From the NCBI RefSeq assembly GCF_021696945.1, contig NZ_JACYHE010000003.1, positions 62,001-126,000 on the forward strand: a stretch of DNA of 64,000 nucleotides, given 5' to 3'. The first letter of the stretch is position 1; every line of letters begins with the position of its first letter. The position numbers were made by a program, and so were the translations under genes. The notes under the pieces were generated by a model. That model was not told where the DNA came from and did no database searches. It saw only the letters and a program-made list of their open reading frames with translations. The stretch is from Streptomyces sp. JJ36. GTDB taxonomy: Bacteria > Actinomycetota > Actinomycetes > Streptomycetales > Streptomycetaceae. Shown piece after piece: positions 18,674 to 32,433 of this stretch.

Positions 18674-19699
18674 ATGGCTGTGGAGACCGGCCGGCCGGCG
18701 ACCCGCCCCGCGGACGGAGCGACACGCTCCGTCCGCGGCGGCGGGCGCCCGGCGGCGAAGAACAGCAGGACGCCGGGGCCGCTGCGCAGGGCGCTGGCCC
18801 GGCACTGGTACGCCTGGGCGATGATCGCCCCGGTGGTGATCGTCATCGGCGTCATCATCGGCTATCCGCTCGGGCGTGGCGTCTACCTCTCGCTCACCGA
18901 CGCGGACGAGGCGAACGTCGAGCGGACCATCGGTGTCAACACCATCCCGGCGACCTACGAGTTCGTCGGGCTGGAGAACTACACGGAGATCCTCTCCGAC
19001 GGCGTCTTCTGGGACCGGCTCGGCTGGACGGCGCTCTGGACGGTGGGCTGCGTCAGCGTCACCTTCCTGCTCGGCCTCACCCTCGCCAACCTGCTCAACC
19101 GGCAGGTGAAGGGGCGCACCTTCTACCGGATCGCGATGATCCTCCCCTGGGGCGTGCCGGCCTTCGTGTCCGTCTTCGCCTGGAAGATGCTCTTCAACGA
19201 GAAGTACGGGCTGCTCAACGAGGTGCTGAACGGCGGCGGCATCGAGGGGGTGCCCTGGCTCTCCGACCCCACCTGGGCCAAGCTCGCGGTGATCGCGGTC
19301 AACGTCTGGCTGGGCGTGCCCTTCATGATCGTCGCGATGCTGGGCGCCCTTCAGTCCATCCCCGGCGAGCTCTACGAGGCCGCCGAGATGGACGGCGCGG
19401 GACCCTGGCAGCGTTTCGTCAACATCACGCTGCCCGGCGTGCGCGCGGTGAGCACCACGGTGATCCTGCTGAGCACCATCTGGACGTTCAACATGTTCCC
19501 CGTGATCTTCCTGCTGACGCGGGGCGGTCCGGGTGACTCCACGGAGATCCTGGTGACCTACGCCTTCCGGCTCTCGTTCGTGAACAGCCCGCGGGACTTC
19601 GCCACCTCCGCCGCGTGGGGCGTGCTCATCCTGGTGCTCCTGACGCTGTTCACCCTCGTCTACCGCCGGGCGCTGAAGAAGCAGGGAGAGGTGTGGTGA
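18674..19699 (+). CDS. malF: maltose ABC transporter permease MalF
   Basis: This membrane subunit of the maltodextrin importer is 341 residues long, with a hydrophilic N-terminus of about 45 residues and six to seven helices. The EAA loop near residue 232 reads YEAAEMDGAGPWQRFVNITLP, the contact site for the ATPase. The stop codon is next to malG. The ribosome binding site is weak (AAGGG about 11 bases upstream), so coupling to malE translation is possible. Confidence 0.94.
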   Translation: MAVETGRPATRPADGATRSVRGGGRPAAKNSRTPGPLRRALARHWYAWAMIAPVVIVIGVIIGYPLGRGVYLSLTDADEANVERTIGVNTIPATYEFVGLENYTEILSDGVFWDRLGWTALWTVGCVSVTFLLGLTLANLLNRQVKGRTFYRIAMILPWGVPAFVSVFAWKMLFNEKYGLLNEVLNGGGIEGVPWLSDPTWAKLAVIAVNVWLGVPFMIVAMLGALQSIPGELYEAAEMDGAGPWQRFVNITLPGVRAVSTTVILLSTIWTFNMFPVIFLLTRGGPGDSTEILVTYAFRLSFVNSPRDFATSAAWGVLILVLLTLFTLVYRRALKKQGEVW

Positions 19700-19701
19700 C
19701 G

Positions 19702-20532
19702 ATGCGCACCCACAAGCGAAGCCCGCTCGCCTCCGCCGGGCTGCACGCCGCGCTGCTGCTGGGGACCGCCGTCGCGCTGTTCCCGCCGCTGTGGCTGCTG
19801 GTGACCTCCTTCAAGCCCAACGACCGGGCGTTCTCCACCTCCCTGGTGGAGGAGTTCACCCTGGGCAATTACGACCATGTGCTCGCCGACACCTACTTCC
19901 TCACCTGGTTCGGCAACTCGCTGCTGGTGGTGCTCGGCACCACGGTGATCGGCGTGTTCATCGCCTCCACCACGGGGTACGCCCTCAGCCGCTTCCGCTT
20001 CCCCGGCATGCGTCCGCTGCTGTGGGTGCTGCTGGTGACCCAGATGTTCCCGATGGCGGTGCTGATCGTGCCGCTCTACAACACCATGGCCAAGCTCGGC
20101 CTGCTCAACCAGCCGGTCGGGCTGATCATCACCTATCTGACCATCGCGGTGCCGTTCTGCGCCTGGATGATGAAGGGCTTCTTCGACACCGTGCCGGTCT
20201 CCATCGACGAGTCCGGGCGGGTGGACGGCCTCAGCCCGTTCGGCACCTTCTGGCGCCTCATCATGCCGCTGGCCCGGCCGGGCCTCGCGGTCACCGGCTT
20301 CTACACCTTCGTGACCGCCTGGGCCGAGGTCGCCTATGCCACCGCCTTCATGACGGGGGAGGAGAACCTGACCCTCGCCGGCGGTCTGCAGACCTTCGTC
20401 AACCGCTACGGCTCCGACTGGGGGTCCATGACCGCCGCCGCCGTCGTCATCGCGGTGCCCGCCGCGCTGGTGTTCGGCTTCGCGCAGCGCTACCTCGTCT
20501 CCGGCATGACCGCCGGCGCGGTCAAGTCCTGA
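19702..20532 (+). CDS. malG: maltose ABC transporter permease MalG
   Basis: This is the second membrane subunit, 276 residues with six helices. The EAA-like loop ESGRVDGLSPFGTFWRLIMPLA lies near residue 171. ATG 19702 has GGGAGAGG ending 9 bases upstream; a GTG at 19696 overlapping the malF stop (GTGA) is the alternative. The C-terminal YLVSGMTAGAVK is typical of MalG. It is cotranscribed with malE and malF. Confidence 0.94.
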   Translation: MRTHKRSPLASAGLHAALLLGTAVALFPPLWLLVTSFKPNDRAFSTSLVEEFTLGNYDHVLADTYFLTWFGNSLLVVLGTTVIGVFIASTTGYALSRFRFPGMRPLLWVLLVTQMFPMAVLIVPLYNTMAKLGLLNQPVGLIITYLTIAVPFCAWMMKGFFDTVPVSIDESGRVDGLSPFGTFWRLIMPLARPGLAVTGFYTFVTAWAEVAYATAFMTGEENLTLAGGLQTFVNRYGSDWGSMTAAAVVIAVPAALVFGFAQRYLVSGMTAGAVKS

Positions 20533-20595
20533 GCCGGCCGTACGGACCGACGGCCCGCCTCGATGTCGCACCACTCCTTACAACCCAGGGAAGAC

Positions 20596-22224
20596 ATGAC
20601 CCAGCACTCATCCGCCGCGTCCCCCCACCCTGCCGGCCGCGCCCCGGCCGGCACGCAGTGGTGGCGTGACGCCGTCATCTACCAGGTCTATCCTCGCTCC
20701 TTCGCGGACGGCAACGGTGACGGCATGGGCGACCTCGCGGGCGTGCGCGAGCGGCTGCCCTACCTCGCCGAGCTCGGCGTGGACGCCGTCTGGCTGAGCC
20801 CCTTCTACGCCTCCCCGCAGGCCGACGCCGGCTACGACGTCGCCGACTACCGCGTCATCGACCCGATGTTCGGCGACCTGGCGGACGCCGAGGCGCTGAT
20901 CGCCGACGCCCACCGGCTGGACCTGCGGGTCATCGTCGACCTGGTGCCCAACCACTCCTCGGACCAGCACGAGTGGTTCCAGCGCGCCCTGCGGGAGGGC
21001 CCCGGCTCCCCGCTGCGGAACCGCTACCACTTCCGGCCCGGCAAGGGGGAGCACGGCGAGGAGCCGCCGAACGACTGGGAGTCCATCTTCGGCGGCCCCG
21101 CCTGGACCCGCACCAAGAACCCGGACGGCTCCCACGGCGAGTGGTATCTGCACCTCTTCGCCCCCGAGCAGCCCGACTTCAACTGGGACTGCCCCGCGGT
21201 GCGCGACGAGTTCCGCACCGTGCTGCGGTTCTGGCTCGACCTGGGCGTGGACGGCTTCCGGATCGACGTCGCCCACGGCATGGTCAAGGCCGAGGGGCTG
21301 CCCGACATGGGCCACGGCGAGCAGCTCAAGCTCCTCGGCAACCGTGAGCTGCCCTTCTTCGACCAGGACGGCGTGCACGAGATCTACCGTGAGTGGCGGC
21401 GGATCCTGGAGGAGTACGGCGGCGACCGCATCGGCGTCGCCGAGGCCTGGACGCCCAGCGCCGACCGGACCGCGCTCTACCTGCGCCCGGACGAGCTGCA
21501 CCAGGCGTTCAACTTCCACTACCTGGGCGCGCCCTGGGAGGCCGGGGCGCTGCGGGCGGTGGTCGACGAGTCGCTGGACTCCATGCGCCCGGTCGGCGCC
21601 GCCACCACCTGGGTGCTCTCCAACCACGACGTGGTCCGGCACCGCACCCGGCTCGGCGGCGGCCTGGGCCGGGCGCGGGCGGCCACCCTGCTGATGCTGG
21701 CGCTGCCCGGCTCCGCCTACGTGTACCAGGGGGAGGAGCTGGGCCTGCCGGAGGTCACCGACCTGCCGGACGAGGTGCGCCAGGACCCCTCGTTCTTCAA
21801 GTCGGACGGGCAGGACGGGCTGCGGGACGGCTGCCGGGTGCCGCTGCCGTGGAACCGTACGGGCGACTCGTACGGCTTCGGCACCGGCGGGAGCTGGCTG
21901 CCGCAGCCCGCGGAGTGGGCGGGCCTCAGCGTCGAGGCGCAGACCGGCGACGCGGACTCCACGCTGGAGCTCTACCGCACCGCCCTGCGGCTGCGCCGCG
22001 ACCACCCGGACCTGGGCGCGGGCGAGTCCGTCGAGTGGCTCCCGGCGCCCGAGGGCGTGCTGGCCTTCCGGCGCGGCGCCTTCGTGTGCACCGCCAACAC
22101 CGGCACCGCGCCGGCGGAGCTGCCGCGGTCGCCCGGGCGCCCGCTGCTCAGCAGCGGCGAGCGACTCGCGGAGGGCGCCACCACGCTGCCGGGCGACACC
22201 ACGGTCTGGTGGTCCGCGGCATGA
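20596..22224 (+). CDS. aglA: intracellular alpha-glucosidase, GH13
   Basis: AglA hydrolyses imported maltose and maltodextrins to glucose. The 542-residue protein lacks a signal peptide. GH13 regions are complete: DLVPNHSS (region I), DGFRIDVAH with nucleophile about Asp224, the acid/base about Glu283 in GVAEAW, and about Asp345 in SNHDVV. The opening WWRDAVIYQVYPRSFAD is typical of oligo-1,6-/alpha-glucosidases. I preferred ATG 20596 (AGGG 5 bases upstream) to ATG 20563. The stop overlaps the next LacI gene's ATG (ATGA). Confidence 0.93.
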   Translation: MTQHSSAASPHPAGRAPAGTQWWRDAVIYQVYPRSFADGNGDGMGDLAGVRERLPYLAELGVDAVWLSPFYASPQADAGYDVADYRVIDPMFGDLADAEALIADAHRLDLRVIVDLVPNHSSDQHEWFQRALREGPGSPLRNRYHFRPGKGEHGEEPPNDWESIFGGPAWTRTKNPDGSHGEWYLHLFAPEQPDFNWDCPAVRDEFRTVLRFWLDLGVDGFRIDVAHGMVKAEGLPDMGHGEQLKLLGNRELPFFDQDGVHEIYREWRRILEEYGGDRIGVAEAWTPSADRTALYLRPDELHQAFNFHYLGAPWEAGALRAVVDESLDSMRPVGAATTWVLSNHDVVRHRTRLGGGLGRARAATLLMLALPGSAYVYQGEELGLPEVTDLPDEVRQDPSFFKSDGQDGLRDGCRVPLPWNRTGDSYGFGTGGSWLPQPAEWAGLSVEAQTGDADSTLELYRTALRLRRDHPDLGAGESVEWLPAPEGVLAFRRGAFVCTANTGTAPAELPRSPGRPLLSSGERLAEGATTLPGDTTVWWSAA

Positions 22225-23246
22225 CGAGTGTCCCCACCGCCCGCCTGGCCGACATCGCCGTGCAGGCCGCGGTCAGCGAGGCCACGGTGAGCCGGGTGCT
22301 CAACGGCAAGGCGGGCGTCGCGGCGGGCACCCGGCAGAAGGTGCTCGCCGCGCTCGACGTGCTCGGCTACGAGCGGCCGGTCCGGCTGCGGCAGCGCAGC
22401 GCCGGGCTCGTCGGGCTGGTGATACCCGAGCTGACCAACCCGATCTTCCCCGCGTTCGCGCAGGTCATCGAGCAGGCGCTGAGCGGCTACGGGTACACCC
22501 CGGTGCTCGGTACCCAGATGCCCGGTGGCGCCACCGAGGACGAGCTGGTCGACCAGCTCGTCGAGCGGGGCGTCACCGGCATCGTCTTCCTCTCCGGGCT
22601 GCACGCCGACCTCTCCGCCGATCCCGGCCGCTATGCCCGGCTCGCCGGGCGCGGCGTACCGTTCGTGCTCATCAACGGCTACAACGAGGCGATCAGCGCC
22701 CCCTTCGTCTCCCCGGACGACCGGGCGGCCGCGCGGACCGCCGTGCGGCACCTGGCCGATCTCGGGCATCGCCGGATCGGGCTCGCCGTCGGTCCCGAGC
22801 GTTTCGTGCCCTCGCGACGGAAGGCGGAGGGCTTCCAGGCGGCCGTCGCGGCCCTGGGCGGCGCGGTGGAGGGCCTGGTGCAGCACACGCTGTTCACCGT
22901 GGAGGGCGGGCACGCCGCTGCGGGGGAGCTGCTGGACGCGGGCTGTACGGGCGTGGTCTGCGGCAGCGACCTGATGGCGCTCGGCGCCATCAGGTCCGCT
23001 CGGCAACGCGGACTGAGCGTACCCGGGCAGGTGTCCGTCGTCGGCTACGACGACTCGGAGCTGAACGCCTTCACCGACCCGCCGCTGACCACGGTGCGGC
23101 AGCCGGTGCGGGCCATGGCCAACGCGGCCGTGCACGCGCTGCTGGAGGAGCTCGGCGGCGATCCGGTGCAGCGCGCCGAGTACGTCTTCCAGCCGGAGCT
23201 GGTGGTACGGGGCTCCACCGGGCAGGCGCCCGGCGCCCTGCGCTGA
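22221..23246 (+). CDS. second LacI-family regulator, MalR paralogue
   Basis: The 341-residue protein is a close paralogue of malR. From TARLADIA onward the helix-turn-helix differs at only a few positions, and the hinge segment [26 protein letters not shown] is essentially the same. Many stretches of the effector domain also match ([20 protein letters not shown]). Its ATG overlaps the aglA stop, so it is the fifth gene of the mal operon and would rise when the operon is induced. It lies just upstream of the amylase promoter. It probably recognises the same operators; whether the effector differs is unknown. Confidence 0.9.
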   Translation: MTSVPTARLADIAVQAAVSEATVSRVLNGKAGVAAGTRQKVLAALDVLGYERPVRLRQRSAGLVGLVIPELTNPIFPAFAQVIEQALSGYGYTPVLGTQMPGGATEDELVDQLVERGVTGIVFLSGLHADLSADPGRYARLAGRGVPFVLINGYNEAISAPFVSPDDRAAARTAVRHLADLGHRRIGLAVGPERFVPSRRKAEGFQAAVAALGGAVEGLVQHTLFTVEGGHAAAGELLDAGCTGVVCGSDLMALGAIRSARQRGLSVPGQVSVVGYDDSELNAFTDPPLTTVRQPVRAMANAAVHALLEELGGDPVQRAEYVFQPELVVRGSTGQAPGALR

Positions 23247-23274
23247 ACGGGTCCCGGTAACCTCCGCGCAACCT

Positions 23275-23304
23275 CTTCCGCAAGTTTCTGCAAGCTGTTA
23301 CGTT
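23275..23304 (+). promoter_or_regulatory. alpha-amylase promoter with MalR-type operator
   Basis: The -10 TACGTT (23299-23304) lies 18 bases after CTTCCG (23275-23280), the same layout as malE. Direct repeats GCAAG at 23280-23284 and 23290-23294 make up the operator; on the minus strand it reads CTTGCAGAAACTTGCGG. A further GCAA lies at 23268. The operator covers the -35 and spacer, which suits repression. Confidence 0.65.
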
Positions 23305-23313
23305 CTCCAGCGT

Positions 23314-23374
23314 CCGGTCCGGCCGGCCGGGGGTTCCAGGCCAGGAACCCCACGCGCCCGGCCGGCCGGACCGG
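23314..23374 (+). other. large nested stem-loop in the 5' untranslated region of the amylase mRNA
   Basis: An 18-bp perfect G/C-rich stem (23314-23331 with 23357-23374) encloses a region that can form an inner stem, GGGGTTCC (23330-23337) with GGAACCCC (23344-23351). The predicted transcription start is near 23311, so the structure would sit at the extreme 5' end of a leader of about 147 bases. Confidence 0.6.
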
Positions 23375-23457
23375 CTCGACGGCCTGACGGGCGCGGCGCG
23401 TTGCCCTGGGCGCGTATACGACCCCCGCATCCGCATCGCTTCTCCCCAGGAGGCATC

Positions 23458-24849
23458 GTGGCCAGAGGAAGCAGGATCCCCGGCGCGCTTGCGCTTGTCG
23501 CAGGCATGACAGCGGCATCGCTGGCCGCCCCGACCGCACCCCCCGCGCAGGCCGCGCCCCCCGGCGCCAAGGACGTCACCGCCGTCCTCTTCGAGTGGGA
23601 CTTCGAGGACGTCGCACGGGAGTGCACCGACCGGCTGGGCCCGGCCGGCTACGGATTCGTCCAGGTCTCCCCGCCCCAGGAGCACATCCAGGGACCGCAG
23701 TGGTGGACCTCCTACCAGCCCGTCAGCTACAGGATCGCCGGGCGGCTCGGCGACCGCGGGCAGTTCCGGGACATGGTGAACGCCTGTCACGGCGCCGGCG
23801 TCAAGGTCGTCGTCGACGCGGTGGTCAACCACATGACCGCCGGCTCCGGCACCGGCACCGGCGGCTCGTCCTACTCCCACTACGACTACCCGGGGACCTA
23901 CTCGGGCTGGGACATGGACGACTGCCGGACGGACATCAGCGACTACGGCGACCGGCACCAGGTCCAGCACTGCGAGCTGCTCGGCCTCGCCGACCTCGAC
24001 ACCGGCGAGAGCCACGTCCGCGACCGCATCGCGGGCTACCTCAACGACCTGCTGTCGCTGGGCGTCGACGGCTTCCGCATCGACGCCGCCAAGCACATCC
24101 CCGCCGGGGACCTCTCGGCCGTCCGCTCCCGGCTCAGCGACCCCGGGATCTACTTCAAGCAGGAGGTCATCCGCGGCGCCGGCGAGCCCGTCACCCCCGA
24201 GGAGTACACCGGGGTGGGCGACGTCCAGGAGTTCCAGTACGGCCGCGACCTCAAGCGGGTCTTCCAGAACGAGCGGCTGGCCTACCTGAGCAACTTCGGC
24301 GAGGGCTGGGGCTACCTGGACGACGCGAAGGCGGGCGTCTTCGTCGACAACCACGACACCGAGCGCAACGGCGAGACCCTCAACTACAAGAACGGCGCGG
24401 ACTACACCCTGGCCAACGTCTTCATGCTGGCCTGGCCGTACGGCGCTCCCGACGTCCACTCCGGCTACGAGTGGTCGGACAAGGACGCCGGTCCGCCCAA
24501 CGGCGGCCAGGTGAACGCCTGCTGGCAGGACGGGTGGAAGTGCCAGCACGCCTGGCCGGAGATCGCCTCGATGGTGGGCTTCCGCAACACCACCCGCGGT
24601 GAGCCGGTGACCGGCTGGTGGGACAACGGCAACGACCTGATCGCCTTCGGCCGCGGCAGCAAGGGCCATGTGGTGATCAACCATGAGGGCTCCTCCGTCA
24701 CCCGCTCCTACGACAGCGAGCTGCCCGCCGGCACCTACTGCGACGTGCAGAGCGGCACCCCGGTGACCGTGGACGGCAACGGGTGGTTCACCGCCACCCT
24801 CGGCCCGGACACGGCGCTGGCGCTGCACACCGGTGCCCGCGACTGCTGA
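23458..24849 (+). CDS. secreted alpha-amylase, GH13
   Basis: This extracellular endo-amylase is 463 residues from GTG 23458 (AGGAGG just upstream), with a Sec signal peptide of about 31 residues ending PPAQA before APPG. The catalytic residues are present: nucleophile about Asp209 in [10 protein letters not shown], acid/base about Glu236 in YFKQEVI, and about Asp300 in [17 protein letters not shown] is region I. It resembles Streptomyces Aml enzymes but stops after the C-domain, with no CBM20 starch-binding domain. Control by MalR is indicated by the operator. The pullulanase gene follows 97 bases later. Confidence 0.94.
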   Translation: MARGSRIPGALALVAGMTAASLAAPTAPPAQAAPPGAKDVTAVLFEWDFEDVARECTDRLGPAGYGFVQVSPPQEHIQGPQWWTSYQPVSYRIAGRLGDRGQFRDMVNACHGAGVKVVVDAVVNHMTAGSGTGTGGSSYSHYDYPGTYSGWDMDDCRTDISDYGDRHQVQHCELLGLADLDTGESHVRDRIAGYLNDLLSLGVDGFRIDAAKHIPAGDLSAVRSRLSDPGIYFKQEVIRGAGEPVTPEEYTGVGDVQEFQYGRDLKRVFQNERLAYLSNFGEGWGYLDDAKAGVFVDNHDTERNGETLNYKNGADYTLANVFMLAWPYGAPDVHSGYEWSDKDAGPPNGGQVNACWQDGWKCQHAWPEIASMVGFRNTTRGEPVTGWWDNGNDLIAFGRGSKGHVVINHEGSSVTRSYDSELPAGTYCDVQSGTPVTVDGNGWFTATLGPDTALALHTGARDC

Positions 24850-24863
24850 CCCCCTCCGAACCC

Positions 24864-24902
24864 GGGCCGCCCGGCACGTCCGACCCCGCCGCCGGGCGGC
24901 CC
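24864..24902 (+). terminator. hairpin between the amylase and pullulanase genes
   Basis: A perfect 12-bp stem (24864-24875 with 24891-24902) has a 15-base loop. It begins 15 bases after the amylase stop. It may terminate part of the transcripts or protect the amylase message from 3' decay, giving unequal expression of the two genes. Confidence 0.55.
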
Positions 24903-24946
24903 GTACCACCCGTCACCCCGCACCGCACGCCCGAAGGAGAACCACC

Positions 24947-30313
<5,367 letters not shown>

Positions 30314-30328
30314 ACCGGCGGCCGCGGG

Positions 30329-30365
30329 GCGGCGGCACGCGGCAGGACCGTACGCGTGCCGCCGC
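30329..30365 (+). terminator. terminator of the amylase-pullulanase transcript
   Basis: A 13-bp perfect stem (30329-30341 with 30353-30365) with an 11-base loop begins 16 bases after the stop codon. Confidence 0.7.
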
Positions 30366-30390
30366 CGGCGCGTTACCTCCGCTCCGGATA

Positions 30391-30409
30391 GTTGTCGGAT
30401 ACGGACAAC
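30391..30409. promoter_or_regulatory. inverted repeat GTTGTC-N7-GACAAC
   Basis: A 6-bp inverted repeat (30391-30396 and 30404-30409) lies between two terminator-like hairpins upstream of the lipoprotein gene. It is less G/C-rich than its surroundings and looks like an operator. The regulator is unknown. Confidence 0.35.
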
Positions 30410-30434
30410 AACGGCCCGGGCCTCCCGGGCCGTT
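30410..30434 (+). terminator. second hairpin after the pullulanase gene
   Basis: AACGGCCCGGG (30410-30420) pairs perfectly with CCCGGGCCGTT (30424-30434) around a 3-base loop. It may be a back-up terminator. Confidence 0.6.
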
Positions 30435-30567
30435 CGTACGTTCGTCCCCGTGCCGGCGCGTCAGTCCCCGCGCCGGCACGTCCGACGGAGATCCGCAGAG
30501 ATCCGCGGGAGATCCGCGGGAGGCCGGTACGGCCCCCGCGGGCCTCCGCCTGAGAGGGGAGAGCGCC

Positions 30568-31164
30568 ATGACCCAGATCCGCATCCGCCTGTGCGCGTCC
30601 GCGGCTGGCCTGGCCGCGGCCGGGCTGTTCGCGACGGGATGCGCGGGCGGCGACGACGGCGGGGGAGCGGACCCGGCGGGCGCCGCCCCGGCGGCCGCCG
30701 GGTCCGCCGCGGCCCCCGCCCCGGCCGGCAAGCTGATCGACGCCACGTCGCCGGACGGCCATCCGCTGCGCGAGGTGCCGCGGGAGACCGCCCCGGCCGT
30801 ACGGCTGGAGGTGACCCCCGACTCCGAGTCCGGCTGGAACGTCCAGGTGAAGACCGAGCGCTACCGGTGGGCCCCCGGCAAGGCCGGCCAGCAGGCGGCG
30901 GGCGGGGAGGGGCACGCGCACCTGTACCTGGACGGCGAGCGGATCGCCCGGCTGTACGGGGAGTGGTTCCACGTGCCCGCGGACGCCGTGCCGGACGGCC
31001 CGCACGAGCTGTCCGCGATCCTCACCGCATCCGACCACAGCGCCTGGGCGGCGGACGGGCGGCCCATCGAGGACGCGGTGCGGGTGACGGGCCGCGCCGC
31101 GGACGCCGGCGGCGGTGAGCACAGCGGGCAGGACGGCGGCCACGCCGGGCACGGCGGTGCCTAG
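30568..31164 (+). CDS. putative secreted lipoprotein with a His-rich tail
   Basis: The 198-residue protein has a lipoprotein signal (lipobox near FATGC, Cys about residue 25) and an Ala/Pro/Gly-rich linker to about residue 55. It ends in a folded domain with GHAHLYLDGERIARLYGEWF and ASDHSAWAADG. The C-terminal 20 residues repeat His with Gly and Asp. The His-x-His motif in the domain and the His-rich tail suggest metal binding, possibly copper; this is inference only. RBS GGGGAGAG precedes ATG 30568. It converges on the PhoX-like gene with only 19 bases between. Confidence 0.7.
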   Translation: MTQIRIRLCASAAGLAAAGLFATGCAGGDDGGGADPAGAAPAAAGSAAAPAPAGKLIDATSPDGHPLREVPRETAPAVRLEVTPDSESGWNVQVKTERYRWAPGKAGQQAAGGEGHAHLYLDGERIARLYGEWFHVPADAVPDGPHELSAILTASDHSAWAADGRPIEDAVRVTGRAADAGGGEHSGQDGGHAGHGGA

Positions 31165-31183
31165 CGCCTGTCCGCCCGGACCG

Positions 31184-32329
31184 TCAGCGGCGGAACGGGC
31201 CGGACACCTCGTAGGTCATGCCGTCCAGGCCGGCGGGGTCGCCGAGCGCGCCGCGCTGCGAGGAGAAGTACAGCCGCGAGCCGTCGGGCGAGAACGCCGG
31301 GCCGGTGATCTCGGACTTCTCATGGCCGTCCACCCGGATCACCGGGGCGACCACGCCGTCCGGCGTGATGATGTCGATCTCCATGTTGCCGCCGTCCTCC
31401 GCGACATAGAGGTCGCCGCCGGCCGTGCCGGTGACGTTGTCCACGCCGTCCAGGGTGCCGCCGCCGTCGTAGGTGAGCCCGAGCGTGCCGCGCTCCGCGT
31501 CGTACGCCCACACCCGCCCGTCGCCCTTGGTGGTGAACCAGCAGACGCCGGCGTGGTAGTGGCAGCCCTCGCCGCCGTCGAAGTGCCGGGCGGAGTCCAC
31601 CTGGTGGCGGGTCTGGTCGCCGAACAGCGGTGCCGACGGGTCCGGCACCTCCCGCCAGGTCACGCCGCCGCCGGCGGTGTCGCAGAGCACGTCGAGCCGG
31701 CCGCGGGAGAGGTCGCCCCAGGTGTCCGGCGTGAAGCGGTAGAAGCAGCCGTCCTCCTCGTCCTCGGTCAGGTACACCACCTCGCGGTCCGGGTCGCAGG
31801 CCGCGGCCTCGTGCTGGAAGCGGCCCATGGCGCGGTGTGCGACGGCGTCCCTGCGGCCGTACGGGTCCGTCTCGTAGACCTTGCCGCGCCACGTCTCCTC
31901 GCAGGACAGCCAGGTGTGCCACGGGGTGGCCCCGCCGGCGCAGTTGAGGGTGGTGCCGCTGAGGGTGCGGTAGGCGCGGTCGAGCGAGCCGTCGGCCCGG
32001 AAGCGCAGCGCCGAGACACCGCCGATCAGCGGGAGTTCGGAGTTGGAGACGTAGATCCAGCCGTCGCCGTCCGGGAAGCAGGCCCCGCCGTCCGGGGCGC
32101 CGTGCCAGAGGATCCCGCCGACCGGGCGGCCGGAGCGGGCGACCACCCGGCTGCGGAAGCCCGCCGGGAGCGCCACGCCGTGGGCGTCCGGCGGGCCGAG
32201 CGGTCCGTACGGGCCGCTGTCCGCGAGGACGGAGGCGGGGCCGGCCGCGGTGGCGGCTCCCTGCCACAGGCTGCCGGAGAGGGCGACGGCTCCGGCGGAG
32301 GCGGCGCGGAGGAACGTACGACGCTGCAT
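31184..32329 (-). CDS. Tat-exported PhoX/DUF839-family protein
   Basis: The 381-residue protein has a twin-arginine signal (QRRTFLRAASAGAVALSG). The mature part matches the PhoX/DUF839 beta-propeller family: LSCEETWRGKVYETDP, GRFQHEAAACDP, YLTEDEEDGCFYRFTP, and the C-terminal DNVTGTAGGDLYVAEDGG and GPAFSPDGSRLYFSSQRG. PhoX enzymes are Ca/Fe-dependent alkaline phosphatases, but many DUF839 members are untested. AGGGAG lies 6 bases before the ATG. It appears monocistronic; no PHO-box-like direct repeat was obvious upstream. Confidence 0.85.
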   Translation of the reverse strand: MQRRTFLRAASAGAVALSGSLWQGAATAAGPASVLADSGPYGPLGPPDAHGVALPAGFRSRVVARSGRPVGGILWHGAPDGGACFPDGDGWIYVSNSELPLIGGVSALRFRADGSLDRAYRTLSGTTLNCAGGATPWHTWLSCEETWRGKVYETDPYGRRDAVAHRAMGRFQHEAAACDPDREVVYLTEDEEDGCFYRFTPDTWGDLSRGRLDVLCDTAGGGVTWREVPDPSAPLFGDQTRHQVDSARHFDGGEGCHYHAGVCWFTTKGDGRVWAYDAERGTLGLTYDGGGTLDGVDNVTGTAGGDLYVAEDGGNMEIDIITPDGVVAPVIRVDGHEKSEITGPAFSPDGSRLYFSSQRGALGDPAGLDGMTYEVSGPFRR

Positions 32330-32433
32330 AAGTTACTCCCTGGTCTCGTCGCTGCCGTGCCACAGTGGCGCACGGGCGGCGCGAGCAGAAGGGAGTGCGC
32401 GGGAAGACGCGGTGAACGGCTGGTTCCCGCCGG

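Noticed and set aside
20563-20595. Earlier ATG as the aglA start
   Set aside because: It has no purine-rich ribosome binding site, whereas ATG 20596 has AGGG at good spacing. The choice is not certain.
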